Assembly (NCBI GenBank): GCA_905116865.2
Contig: CAJHNH020002444.1
Coordinates: 7,501 to 71,500 of the forward strand
Direction of reading: 5' to 3'
DNA: 64,000 nucleotides
DNA from: Candidula unifasciata
Lineage: Eukaryota > Mollusca > Gastropoda > Stylommatophora > Geomitridae
The notes below the pieces were generated by a model. It was given only the letters and a program-made list of their open reading frames with translations, made no database searches and was not told the origin of the DNA. The translations under genes and the position numbers were made by a program. Of this stretch, positions 22,511-33,738 are shown piece by piece. Each line of letters begins with the position of its first letter. Within the stretch, counting starts at the first letter, position 1.

Positions 22511-23736
22511 AGCATGTCTTGTTCAGACATCAAAATACACAATATAACAATCATGTCATATACGCGAGAGCATGGATGGTAAACGCATGCATGTGGTGCT
22601 CCAATACCATCACAGAACAGGCTTCATCAGTCGTTTTACACTGTGGAGCTTTTGAGGAGGAGATCGGAGCACCTATGGATCTGTCCGGAGTGCTGTGATG
22701 ATAATCCTTTCTAATCACTATGTGGTGCTCCAATATAACTCTACTAAATGGCTAAATACTTGAAGTAGGTTTCCTGGATTTCTGCCTGTTTGATTCTCAT
22801 CTTTGAGATGTTAATCTTACCGGTTGCAACTCTGGAGTGGAGAAACTAGAAATAAAGAACAACTCGTAAACTGTAAATTGACTGCCGTATTTATCCTATT
22901 CCTTCAGGCAAAAAAAAAAAACAGACATAGATGATTACATTTTGTGTGTTTTCTGCATTTATTCCAATTATCGATCGCCAACAAATGGCTCACATTTCTC
23001 ATATTTACTTGTTAATATGGCGTAATATATTTCGAATGAAGGAAACCTTACTGTTTTTCTCAACAGAAAGAGTGATTTTCATGGGAAAGGGGAAAAAAAA
23101 GAAGAAAGGGGAGGGGTGGGAGTGGGGGAGGGTTGTGGAAAGGGGAGTGTTTCACGTATTTTGATCAGTTATGCAGACACAACAGATGGTTTAGAGAGGA
23201 TTTTATAACGTGTTTTTAAAACAAGTTTTACATTGTTATATAACAGATTTAAAGACGGAGGGATTGTCATCAACATAAACCTATAAGTTACGCTTGATAC
23301 AGTCAGGTGGGCACTTGAGTATAATACGGACGCATGTATAAACGTACCCATGTGTAACATTCATTTAAGTATGGTACGCACTGGTATTTAGCACACGTTG
23401 GTATGTAAGTGTATGTGTGCACTTCGCACTCGTGTAGATTACGTATTTGTATGTATTATACTCAGAAGGCGTCTCCAACTTTAAGAATCTGTAATTTGGT
23501 AACCGTTCGATGTAAATTGTTGAAATTTGGCATGCAACCTGTTTATAATTACGCCGTTGTAGGAGAATAATTATAATATAAAACAAAATTTATACATTTT
23601 TTAATTGCTTTATTTATGGTGTATGAAAAATAGACACCGATTGGAAGCATATAATTTGCATGTTTACAGTGCAGGTGAGATACTAACTTGGCAAAATATC
23701 AAACTGTCCTTGTTTTGAAAGTAATCTGTTTCAAAA
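22511..23736. other. Mostly unrecognised AT-rich sequence
   Basis: A short block at 22.72-22.84 kb (TTTGATTCTCATCTTTGAGA) recurs at 41.3, 58.1 and 58.9 kb, so a further dispersed repeat is present but I could not bound it. Confidence 0.45.
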
Positions 23737-23965
23737 ACTGACTGACTGACTGACTTTCTACCCCACTAGAACATCACACAAGCGATAAACACATGATGAC
23801 ACAAAGTGCCACCATGTGGATGAGGATCGCCGTGGAGAGGTCCCAGAAACTGCGTTCAGACAATTGGTCATATTTATGGCCTGCCTATATTGCGGCCCCT
23901 GGCAAGAGCCAGGGTGGGGCTTTAATTAACCCAAAATTTCGTCCTAAAAAGGACGAAACTGGATA
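23737..23965 (-). mobile_element. Family E copy, best preserved
   Basis: Reading plus: (ACTG)4, TTTCTACCCCACTAG, the full core, GCCAGGGTGGGGC, then a 9-bp-stem hairpin TTTCGTCCTAAAAAGGACGA at the far end. Shows the complete architecture: tetranucleotide tract, ~190-bp core, terminal hairpin. Confidence 0.85.
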
Positions 23966-24346
23966 GCATAATTTTCAAAAACTAAGGTACGCTTATTTTT
24001 AATAGTGAAGTGGATACGCCATGTACATCTATAATGCTTGTTGACTGGCTCAGTAAAAGTCAAAGAATTGTGTTAATAACATTACTGTATTGTTCTTTTA
24101 GGGATGCATACCTTGTTTGTCCGACAAATTATTAAAAAAATCGCCACTGTAAAAAAAGAGCAGCGCCTGTGCAATTGTGAATTCTGAAATCATACGGCAT
24201 GGTAAATCTAAAACCACATTGAAAAAAAATTCGTTTTGATTCGTACAGCAGTTTTCAAAATATTTTACTTCGAAGGCACGACTTTTTGAACGGACTATAC
24301 CAAAGGGATTGCAGTGGTGCAGAACTAAAAAGGGTTTACCCACAAG

Positions 24347-24867
24347 CAGTGTTGCCACTTGGGATGTTTTACATTCAGATTTAGATGTTTTTCCTTGCAT
24401 TTAGATGACGTTTTTGACGTTTAGATGGTAGATGTTTTCTAGATGTTTTTCATTTGGAGTGAATTTATCAAATCTAACCTAAGAAACAGGATGAAATTTG
24501 ACCTCTTAAATGCTATCTTGACAATAAAATTCGGCCTGTTAAGAGTAGGAAAAGGCTGTTCCACTTATCAGCTCCCTGGTTGTGTATTAAAAGAAACTGG
24601 AACAGCTAAAGTATAGCAGAGTCGTTTTGAATCTGAAGCTTTAACTTCATCGTCCAAGCTAAGTTTATCCTGTGGATCTTGTAAGGCAGACTTTAGTAAA
24701 GACGAGGACATGATTCTATATGGTAAGTCATATCAACAGCTATGTAATTTGTGACTCTTTCCATTTGGAGGTTTTTTTCTAGATTTTTCTACGCAAATGT
24801 AGATGTTTTTAGATAATTTTTTGACTCAGTTTTGGATATTTTTTGTCAAAGAAAAGTGGCAACACTG
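24347..24867 (+). mobile_element. hAT deletion derivative with 8-bp TSD
   Basis: A 14-bp perfect inverted terminus, CAGTGTTGCCACTT, occurs at both ends. An exact 8-bp duplication, CCCACAAG, lies at 24339-24346 and 24868-24875. The 521-bp body keeps only the 3' end of a transposase reading frame and TAGATGTTTT repeats. Confidence 0.92.
24461..24616 (+). pseudogene. hAT transposase C-terminal remnant
   Basis: A 51-codon open stretch ends at TAG. It reads EFIKSNLRNRMKFDLLNAIL, then TIKFGLLRVGKG, resembling the end of the hAT transposase C-terminal region, where S-x-x-x-N-R-M-x-x-x-x-L-N-A-x-L precedes the stop. The catalytic core and zinc finger are absent, so the copy is non-autonomous. Confidence 0.65.
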
Positions 24868-24875
24868 CCCACAAG

Positions 24876-25523
24876 ACCAGATGTCAGACTGCTCAAGACC
24901 TCAAAACTCAAGACTGCACCTCTCCGCTGGCATCCCCCAAAACAGGTTCCCAACCGGCAGCTTGACTAGCGTTAGTAGGAAATATGTTTCCGAGTGCATG
25001 ATAGGATTGACGTTTCCTTTGAAGACTGAGCGTAAAAAAAAACTAGCAGTCTGCACACGAATAAGCCATATGTGAAAACATATGTGCACGTAACACGAAG
25101 TCATAGACAAAATTTGACGAACATCCAAAGATTTTTCTTTTCGCTTTCTTCTGGTGAACGTGTAGAGAAAGAAGATGAAGATTACCATCATCACGCGGCA
25201 TCGATTATTATTTTAAAAAATATGTTAAAGAGTCATTTATTGATGTTGAACTTTGGCATTAAAAAAAAACCACAGCCAGTAAAAAAAAAAAAAAAATGAA
25301 ATTAACACTGTTTAAATCATCACTAAGTACTGACTTTGATGGAGTTAGTAGACCTCACGGGTTGATGCAAATAAAGAGAATTGCAGAGAACAGAGGGTCA
25401 ACAACTGCGAAAAAAAAAAAAAACCAGTCAACTGTGAGTAGATAACGAGGCAGACTGCCAAGTTGATAGTGAGATAATATGCAGGCAGATCTACAAACAC
25501 TTAGTGGGGTCATCAGCTCAACT
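24876..25523. other. No recognisable feature
   Basis: Non-coding with several short A runs. Nothing identified. Confidence 0.55.
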
Positions 25524-25604
25524 GAAAAATGAGGGTAAACTATATAGATGAAAGGATGTGGCAACGAACTTTTTCAAGAATGAACTTCAGTTGCCTAGAA
25601 TGCC
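25524..25604 (+). pseudogene. 80-bp LINE 3' stub
   Basis: Reads VNYIDERMWQRTFSRMNFSC then LEC, aligning with NYRDEWRRVISAAMNLKSSE in the 74-bp array at 45.75-46.4 kb. It is followed directly by the GAA array, as in that LINE's tail. Confidence 0.65.
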
Positions 25605-26090
25605 GAAGACGAAGAAGAAGAAGAAGAAGAAGAAGAAGAAGAAGAAGAAGAAGAAGAAGAAGAAGAAGAAGAAGAAGAAGAAGAAGAAGAAGAAGAAGAA
25701 GAAGAAGAAGAAGAAGAAGAAGAAGAAAAAGAAGAAGAAGAAGAAGAAGAAGAAGAAGAAGAAGAAGAAGAAGAAGAAGAAGAAGAAGAAGAAAGAAGAA
25801 GAAGAAGAAGAAGAAGAAGAAGAAGAAGAAGAAGAAGAAGAAGAAGAAGAAGAAGAAGAAGAAGAAGAAGAAGAGGAAGAGGAAGAAGAAAAAGAAGTAG
25901 AAGAAGAAGAAGTAGAAGAAGAAGAAAAAGACGAAGAAGAAAAAGAAGAAGAAGAAGACGAAGAAGAAGAAGAAGAAGAAGAAGAAGAAGAAGAAGAAGA
26001 AGAAGAAGAAGAAGAAGAAGAAGAAGAAGAAGAAGAAGAAGAAGACGACGACGACGACGAAGAAGAAAAAGAAGAAGAAGAAGAAAACGC
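25605..26090. repeat. (GAA)n array, ~485 bp
   Basis: Nearly pure GAA for about 260 bp, then GAA with GTA, GAC and AAA variants. It extends from a LINE 3' stub. Poly-Lys, -Glu, -Arg, -Ser and -Phe frames are artefacts. Long GAA tracts can form triplex DNA. Confidence 0.97.
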
Positions 26091-27030
26091 CAATAAAATA
26101 CGATGTAAAATATGTGGTTTAAACTACTTCTTGTATTTCATTTGTCCATTTTCGACTTTGTGCCGCTAGGCGTCACAGATTAACAGATGATTGGTTTCCG
26201 AGCTGGGGCACGCTCGCTTGTCCGGTATGCTGCTATGTGGAGTCTCAAGATATCAGTGACTCATTCTATTCATGTTCTTCTTGGTCGTTGCCTACATCTT
26301 GGTGTTTCTACTTGCATTGTACACGCTTGTTACTGGCATTGTTGGATTCATTCTCATTAAATTGCCAAACCATTTGAGTCCTTGTTTTTTAACGAATTTT
26401 ATTACGGCGTTGTTGTTCCAATAGTTCTTGTAACTTTTTTGTTTCTAACACGATCTATTTTTTAGTGTGTGTGTTTTTTTTGTTTTTTTCACAGCCTTTC
26501 TCAAACATCTCGTTTCGCAAAGTGTCAGTTTTGTTTCGTAAAAGCTACCATCGACGAATAAACATGGTCACAATTGTTTGAAAATATCGTTCCCCCAAGC
26601 GCTATCATTTCATGCTTCTAATGTGAACCATTTTAAAATAAAACTCGTTCATTCGTTCGTTATCTCTTTCCGTTTTCCCAAGACGACGAACTCAACTTTT
26701 AATAATGGAAACTTAACGACACAAATGTATGAAGCAAATCAGGTCACCGTTAGAAAACATTTGATTGCTGTAGGGATCAGTTCTTGTTGTTGGTTTCAGC
26801 TGTGTCAACCGTAAATTATTCTATTAGTGAATGGAAGAGCCCTATCACTTTGCTTGATCACATTTGTCTGCAGTGGGCTCATGTGTTAAGAGACAGGCAG
26901 TTGGTGTGTTTGTGGTCGCAGGCACTGATAGTTTGATTTTAGTAGCCGGATTGGGACATGGAAGCACATGCCTGTTTGGTTAGAACCTGTACAAAGAGTC
27001 AGGGGTGAAAAGGGGCAGGAGGGATAGATA
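26091..27030. other. No recognisable feature
   Basis: Balanced composition. Nothing identified on either strand. Confidence 0.55.
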
Positions 27031-27033
27031 CAG

Positions 27034-27222
27034 TTCTTCTTCTTCCTCCTCCTCTTTTTCTTCTTCTTCTTCTTCTTCTTCTTCTTCTTCTTCTTCTTCT
27101 TCTTCTTCTTCTTCTTCTTCTTCTTCTTCTTCTTCTTCTTCTTCTTCTTCTTCTTCTTCTTCTTCTTCTTCTTCTTCTTCTTCTTCTTCTTCTTCGTCTC
27201 CCTCTTCTTCTTCTTCTCCTTC
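27034..27222. repeat. (TTC)n array
   Basis: About 190 bp of TTC. No LINE or D sequence is recognised on the expected side. Confidence 0.97.
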
Positions 27223-27329
27223 TTTTCTTAAAAAAGGTGTTGGCGCGGAATGTTGTGATTGACAGCTAGTCTATGATAGCTGGGTCTTTAGGTCCAATAC
27301 ATTTGATTTCAGAAGATCATTAATTAGTC

Positions 27330-27490
27330 GGGCCTTGGCTCCCAGGTGCAGTCCTAGGAAGTAAAGGCTGCCGGTTTGATGCTGACCAATTCACCCACCA
27401 AGGGCTGATTGGTCAATAAAATGTAGGTCTAGCCCTATATGCCCAATTCGCCTAGAGGTGTGGGGAAAAAGGTCCCTTACCTGTTTTTAA
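27330..27490 (+). repeat. Family A SINE body, partial
   Basis: Contains TGGCTCCCAGGTGCAGTCC, AAGTAAAGGCTGCC, GGTCTAGCCCTATATGCCCA and CGCCTAGAGGTGTGG. The head is missing. Confidence 0.75.
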
Positions 27491-27586
27491 CTATTAATTA
27501 GTCGGATTTCAGAACACGCTTTTTCAGGTACAATTAACATTCTTCGCCCCCCCCCCTCCCCTACCAACCCAGTTCCCCTACCTTGA

Positions 27587-27610
27587 AAAAAAAAAAAAAA
27601 CCGCGAAGAT

Positions 27611-27656
<46 letters not shown>
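27587..27656. repeat. Poly(A) tracts
   Basis: An A15 run and an A40 run separated by a short unique sequence, with C-runs upstream. Confidence 0.9.
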
Positions 27657-27658
<2 letters not shown>

Positions 27659-27811
27659 AATTTCAGAATACAAAAACAAAATAAACAGTTCTTTTTTTCA
27701 AGGGGTTTTCTCTCACATCTCCCTGTGAGATTATACTTTCACAATTTTGCTTACCTTGATTTCGTTGCCGTATCTAAATTTGAGTCCGAGTTATGAACGA
27801 AGTAATGGGTT

Positions 27812-27885
27812 CCGCCACGACCGGCTTCAGCTGAGGGGCCGTGCTGCTGACGTAACGTGCTGCTGACGTCCCCAGGTCGGGCTGA
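27812..27885. repeat. Arm of the palindromic repeat seen at 53.1 kb
   Basis: Shares CACGACCGGCT, GGGGCCGTGCTGCTGACGT and GTCGGGCT with the arms at 53.09-53.4 kb. The GTGCTGCTGACGT segment is duplicated here. Confidence 0.6.
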
Positions 27886-27964
27886 CGAAAGTGAAACACC
27901 GGATCTAACCCAGGCACTAGTAATGGCCACATTAGCAGGGTAGCCGAAGTTGGTTCTTTCGTGC

Positions 27965-28105
27965 TTTATCTTGGCGTTCACCGGCTGTAAACTTCCGCCA
28001 ATAGTTCTGTTTGTTCGTCCACTTTTAGACTTTAGTCCTATTCCACAACTTGACTGTTGCGGGCTTATCCGTTTCACAGATCTAGCAGTGTTGGTTCCTC
28101 CTACT
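27965..28105 (-). repeat. Family D retroposon, partial
   Basis: Contains TTGGCGTTCACCGGCTGTAA through CCGTTTCACAGATCTAGC, reversed. Confidence 0.65.
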
Positions 28106-28202
28106 TATTACTTATTAAAGAACGCTTTCGATAACTGTCTCAACAGACACGTGCGCGCACCCAGCTACACATAAACGCACGCGCGCGCTCATACACACAT
28201 AA

Positions 28203-28357
28203 ACACACACACAGACACACACACACACACAATGGCACACATTTAAATAGACAAGTGGAGACGAACATTCCAAGGAAAACAAACCACTTGACACGTTCTT
28301 GCGTGCAAGTAAAACCGAACCACAAAAACCTCGAATTTACTAGATGCGATCATGCCA

Positions 28358-28448
<91 letters not shown>

Positions 28449-28460
28449 GCGCGCGCGGTC
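28203..28460. repeat. (AC)n and (TC)n(AC)n microsatellites
   Basis: (AC)n at about 28203-28230; (TC)n then (AC)n then a GC step at about 28359-28458. 28460-28900 holds nothing recognised beyond a GT run and a G18 run. Confidence 0.95.
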
Positions 28461-28904
28461 GGAGAGACAGACGCACAGATTGACACAGAGACATACTGAC
28501 AGCCAAGTGAAAAGACAAGTTCTACAAGGTATCAGAAACATCTGTGTGGGCTATCAAAACTACATCAAAAGAACCTTTAAGACATCGCAAGCGATCTTTG
28601 TCAGGAAGTCAGGCCCGTAACTGCTGGTGGCTTCAAACTCACAGCCAGACATGTAACTGTGTCCAGTCTACACAGATTAGCCAACAGCAGGACTGTTTGT
28701 CTTAGCAATGGACATATCCAGCATGGAAAGGTGTATTTGCTTTGGGATTTGTGATTGCGTTACAGTGAGTAAATGTTAATTTTTCCTCTTTTGTGTGTGT
28801 GTGTAAATTCTCCGTCTTCCTCGTCTTTTTGTTGTTGCTGATGTTGCCATCTTTCGGTATTTGCAAAGAGGGAAAGGAGCGCAGGGGGGGGGGGGGGGGC
28901 ACAT

Positions 28905-29275
28905 GGTCTCGATGCATGGTGTGATAGGTTGAATCCCCGGTAAGGGCTTGGATTTATTCACGTGGACTTGGACTTCTAGTAATTGCCCCTGGACCTCTGG
29001 GTAGTGAGATTGGACGCCCGTGTGCATTGTTGCGCACTGAAAAAATATCTTGGCAGTTGGAAATCGACAAGAGTACCCTAACTGTGCTGGCTGGGCAAAA
29101 TTTAGAATTAAAAGTCTACCAATAGTATTTCAGGATCCTCGCCGGTGCTACAGAGCCTATGCACTGTGCTGAGCTTCTTCAGACTCAGACTTTAGTTAGA
29201 AGAAGAACGGAGCACTTATGAGTTGCTATGCGTGTGCCATGATGTTGATTCGTTGTTCAAACCTCAAACCTCAAA
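28905..29275 (+). repeat. Family B tRNA-headed SINE
   Basis: Head remnant GGTTGAATCCCCGGTAAGGG (B box), then ATTCACGTGGACTTGGACTT, CCTCGCCGGTGCTACAGAG and a 3' end TTGTTCAAACCTCAAAC. Confidence 0.85.
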
Positions 29276-29449
29276 CGGTATTTGCAGACGATAGTGTTAT
29301 ATTGTGATATAGGACAATCACAGCCAATGACGATAGCGTGATAGTTAGTTAATCGACAGATTATTACTGCACATCAGAAAAGTCCATAAGCGCTCAGATC
29401 CCATCTTCAGCATGTCCCTCAGCGTGTGGTGAGTGATATCGCCAGTTCT

Positions 29450-29760
29450 ATGTTGGTTTACTATTCTCCTTTGGCTTCCTGTATAATATTCATGTTTGGC
29501 GACTCCTCTTTAAACCTGAAGTTCTTGTAGTCTTTTTTCGTCTCCTGAATCATCTTCTCGTCCTGCCTCTTTGAGAGTATTGAGAATGTCGACATAATCC
29601 ACTGCCTTTCTTGTACCTACCGTAGTCCTGTCAGCAATCCACTCCGCTCGTTCATTCCCTCTTACCCCAGAGTGTCCTAGCACACACATGATACTAATTT
29701 CTATCAGACGAGATTTCCTCATCGACTCCAACCATTTCCTTTGAATCCATCTCTCTTCTT
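29450..29760 (-). pseudogene. LINE RNase H fragment
   Basis: The minus strand reads SIMCVLGHSGVRGNERAEWI, the G-H-S/C-G-x-x-G-N-E-x-A-D motif of LINE-encoded RNase H, with Glu in place of the conserved final Asp. Frame length is 73 codons. Indicates an RNH-bearing LINE clade (I/Jockey/Ingi-like). Confidence 0.75.
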
Positions 29761-29847
29761 AAACATGCTCATGGAATCACTTTGAACGCCAGCAAGACCC
29801 GGACGCGTTAGGCAGAGACTTCTACAACTAAATCATATTACAATCAC

Positions 29848-30090
29848 ATCGACGTCTGTGGCATAGACGTTGCGAACGCGCTTCGTAATGCCGGGGTGCC
29901 GGGTTTGATCCCAGCTGCGGACCCTGCGCCTTGCTTTGGTTTCGACAGTGGTATCGAAAAACCAACCGTCCAAACAGCAGTGGCAAACTACTAGAAGTAA
30001 ATTTGCCTAGAAAAACCACAACAGCAAGAAAAAAAAGATATACTGGGAGTTGGTTCTTTAACGTCCTGAAGAGAAGTCGCAACTAAACTT
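29848..30090 (+). repeat. Family C tRNA-headed SINE
   Basis: GTCTGTGGCATAGACGTTGC, GCCGGGTTTGATCCCAGC (B box), GTGGCAAACTACTAG, GTAAATTTGCCTAG and AGAAGTCGCAACTAAAC. Confidence 0.85.
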
Positions 30091-30599
30091 TTTACCATCA
30101 CGTGTACTTAATATGTTTCTTCTCATACGCTCAGCTTTCAACCTTTCTGCAATCCTTTTTTTCTCTCTCTCCTTTATTTCCACCCCTTCCTTATTTGCCT
30201 CCTCTGCGCAACATAGTCCGTGGCATTTTGTTCCCACGAATCTACCCCAGTACATATATCATTATCTCTTCCCTCCTTACCATCATCAATATCATCATCT
30301 AAAAAACATGGACAATCTCATGACTATCATCTTTCATCTTCTTTTCTCTGCTCCTGGAACGCCCTGCAGACTCAGGACAGGGAGAGATCTATGGAACGGG
30401 CCCTTCTGTTTGCTTCAGATAAAGTAGTTTTCAGTGTCTGTGCTATTTCCACGGTCTGTGTTCTGCTTGATCGACCTCTGGTTCTGTTACCGTTGTATCA
30501 GTATAACAGTGCTCTCTTGTTACATGGCTAAACCATTTGATTTGTTGTCTACCTAAAAAATTCAGTATCATCACATAATTATAAGTATTAATATAATTA

Positions 30600-30780
30600 T
30601 TACATGCATCATCATCGTCATCATCATCATCATCATCATAATCATCATCGTCATTACCACCACCTCCATATCAGTATCATCAATAACAATCACATTATCA
30701 TTATCACCATAACCACCATTAATCATTATTATCAACAATTGAATCATATTCATTAATAATCTCATCATCAACACCATCTG
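30600..30780. repeat. ATC-rich microsatellite
   Basis: ATC/ATT/ACC triplets leading towards the 26-bp array. 30100-30600 has no identified feature. Confidence 0.85.
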
Positions 30781-30844
30781 CATGTTTAAAATAGCAATAC
30801 CATAATCATGATAAATCCCACTTTTTTGTCACCAAAACATTCAC

Positions 30845-32237
30845 GCATCATCATAAAGACCATCTTCACATATCATCATTAACACCACCTTCACAAATCA
30901 TCATTAACACCACCTTTACAAATTATCATTAACATCACCTTCATGTATAATCATTAACACCGCCATCACATAATCCTCATTAACACCACCATCACATAAT
31001 CCTCATTAACACCACCATCACATAATCGACATTAACACCATCATCATACAATCATCGTCATTAACACCACCATCACATAATCATCATTACACTACCATTA
31101 CATAATCGTTATTAACACCACCATCACATAATCATCATTAACACTACCATCACATAATCATCATTAGCACCACCATCACATAATCATCATTAACACCACC
31201 ATCACATATTCATCAGTAACACTACCATCACATAATCGTTATTACCACCACCATCACATCATCGTCATTAACACAACCATCACATAATCGTCATTAACAC
31301 CACCATCACATAATCCTCATTACTACCACCATTACATAATCGTCATTAACACCACCATCACATATTCGTCATTAACACTACCATCACATAATCATCATTA
31401 ACACCACCATCACATAATCATCATTGCCACCACCATCACATAATCATCATTAACATTACCATCATATAATCGTCATTAACGCCACCATCACATAATCGTC
31501 ATTAACACCATCATCATATAATTATCGTCATTAACACCACCACCACATAATCATCATTACCACCACTCTCACATAATCGTCATTAACACCACCATCACAT
31601 AATCATCGTCATTAACACCACCATCACATAATCATCATTAACACCACCATCACATAATCTTCATTAACACCACCATCACATAATCATCGTCATAACACCG
31701 CCATCATATAATCATCATTAAGACCACCATCACATAATCGTCATTAACACCACCATCCCATAATCGTCATTAATACCAGCATCACATAATCCTCATTAAT
31801 ACCAGCTTCACATAATCCTCATTACCACCACCATCACATAATCATCATTAACACCACCATCACATAATCATCATTAACACCACCATCACATAATCATCAT
31901 TACCACCACCATCACATAATCATCATTAACACTAACATCACATAATCATCATTAACACCACCATGACATAATCATTTTTATCACCACCATCACATAATCA
32001 TCATTACCATTACTATCACATAATCATCATTAACACCACCATCCCATAATCATCATTAACACCACCATCACATAATCATCATTAACACCACCATCACATA
32101 ATCATCATTAACACCACCATCAGATAATCATCATTACCACCACCATCACATAATCATCATTACCACCACTATCACATAATCATCATTAACACCACCATCC
32201 CATAATCATCATTAACACCACCATCACATAATCGTAA
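30845..32237. repeat. 26-bp satellite array, ~53 copies
   Basis: The unit is CATAATCATCATTAACACCA followed by CCATCA. Common variants are CGTC, CCTC and TACCACC. The longest array here (1.4 kb). Its ATC composition suggests growth from the ATC tract on its left. Confidence 0.97.
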
Positions 32238-32317
32238 TCATGGATAACCCAGGGGAATGCTCTGAGCTCTTACCTAAAATCAGTTTAACTCCAGATTTTA
32301 AAATACAATACCTGCAT

Positions 32318-33475
32318 GTCATCATTATCATCATCATGGGCCTGGTCGACTGGCGTGGACGATCATGCTTTTCCACAATCTGCGATCTGCAGCTGCATGT
32401 AGCAGTTCATGTTTTGATTCTCCCCATTCAGCTGCATGTAGCAGTTCATGTTTTGATTCTCCCCATTCAGCTGCATGTAGCAGTTCATGTTTTGATTCTC
32501 CCCATTCAGCTGCATGTATCAGTTCATGTTTTGATTCTCCCCATTCAGCTGCATGTAGCAGTTCATGTTTTGATTCTCCCCATTCAGCTGCATGTATCAG
32601 TTCATGTTTTGATTCTCCCCATTCAGCTGCATGTAGCAGTTCATGTTTTGATTCTCCCCATTCAGCTGCATGTATCAGTTCATGTTTTGATTCTCCCCAT
32701 TCAGCTGCATGTATCAGTTCATGTTTTGATTCTCCCCATTCAGCTGCATGTATCAGTTCATGTTTTGATTCTCCCCATTCAGCTGCATGTAGCAGTTCAT
32801 GTTTTGATTCTCCCCATTCAGCTGCATGTATCAGTTCATGTTTTGATTCACCCCATTCAGCTGCATGTAGCAGTTCATGTTTTGATTCTCCCTATTCAGC
32901 TGCATGTAGCAGTTCATGTTTTGATTCTCCCCATTCAGCTGCATTTGTAGTTGGCCAGGGGTTCTACTAACTTGCATTGTTTCGGTTTTGTTTGCATTGA
33001 TCTTCCCGTTAAATTTACTGCCTGCTGAGTTTAACCTGTTAGTTTTGTGTTTCAGTCTATCTTCTTCAGGGGAGAACAAGCACTGGTCGTCAGCAAATAG
33101 TAGTTCGTTAAATGGGGTGAATCGATTACTTCTTTTGACGTGTGTACTTCCTCATGATTATAAAGGTCTATGTTTTATGTATCAGAACTCGCTTCTTTAG
33201 ATATTCTGTCTATATAAATGTTAAATAAAAATGGGAGAACACACATCCCTCTCTCACACCTGTGTTGACTGTGAACATATCTGATATGCCTTCCTGTGTT
33301 CGTATTGCACTTTGGCTTGTGTGGTACATGACTATGATGTTCTCTAGTAACTGTCCTTGTACCCCTTAGTTCTCAAGAACAGATCACATTTTGTTTCTAT
33401 CCACTCTATCTAAAGCCTTTTCCTGATCTACAAACACAATATTCTGTTGAGTCAATTAAACATTAAAAAAAAAAA
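32318..33475 (-). pseudogene. LINE RT with internal deletion and minisatellite
   Basis: The minus strand reads, from the right: FVDQEKALDRVDRNKM (RT motif A region), VREGCVFSHF (R-Q-G-C-x-x-SP-like motif), FADDQCLFSPEEDRLKHKTN (motif C, FADD) and KINANKTETMQVSRTPG. The frame then enters a 39-bp tandem array and resumes in the 3' terminal part (QIADCGKA, then CCACGCCAGTCGACC) with a few GAT units. Stops and frameshifts interrupt it. The RT thumb to C-terminal region is deleted. Confidence 0.85.
32386..32945. repeat. 39-bp minisatellite inside a LINE, ~14 copies
   Basis: The minus-strand unit starts ATGCAGCTGAATGGGGAGAA and ends AACTGCTAC, 13 codons in frame with the upstream LINE RT. ATGCAGCTG also occurs at both borders of the array. 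Confidence 0.95.
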
Positions 33476-33477
33476 TT

Positions 33478-33493
33478 AATCTCTCTCCATTTC
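33478..33493. repeat. Target-site duplication, left
   Basis: AATCTCTCTCCATTTC, identical to 33739-33754. Confidence 0.9.
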
Positions 33494-33738
33494 GTGAGAG
33501 CTAATAGACTGAAATAGTTGAGAGAATGTCAGATGACAGAGAAGTAAAAATTGTATACACAAGGGTGATGAATGGTCGTAGATCACGAGGCAGACCAAGA
33601 AGACCATGGAGAGATAATGTCCAGACACACCTGCAAACACTGAAGAAGAAGAAGAAGAAGAAGAAGAAGAAGAAGAAGAAGAAGAAGAAGAAGAAGAAGA
33701 AGAAGAAGAAGAAGAAGAAGAAGAAGAAGAAGAAGAGG
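33494..33738 (+). mobile_element. 5'-truncated LINE with (GAA)n tail and 16-bp TSD
   Basis: Reads REVKIVYTRVMNGRRSRGRP then RRPWRDNVQTHLQTLK, a classic non-LTR C-terminus, then about 33 GAA units. Exact 16-bp duplications flank the whole, so the GAA run is the element's own 3' tail. The long TSD and intact boundaries suggest a fairly recent insertion. Confidence 0.95.

Noticed and set aside
25529..26169. Long poly-Lys, poly-Glu, poly-Arg, poly-Ser and poly-Phe reading frames
   Set aside because: They are translations of a GAA/TTC microsatellite in different frames, as are those at 3.0-3.6, 27.0, 33.6 and 57.5 kb.
30845..32237. CRISPR-like array
   Set aside because: The units are contiguous with no unique spacers. 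The same applies to the 33-, 31-, 39- and 14-bp arrays, and the sequence is eukaryotic.
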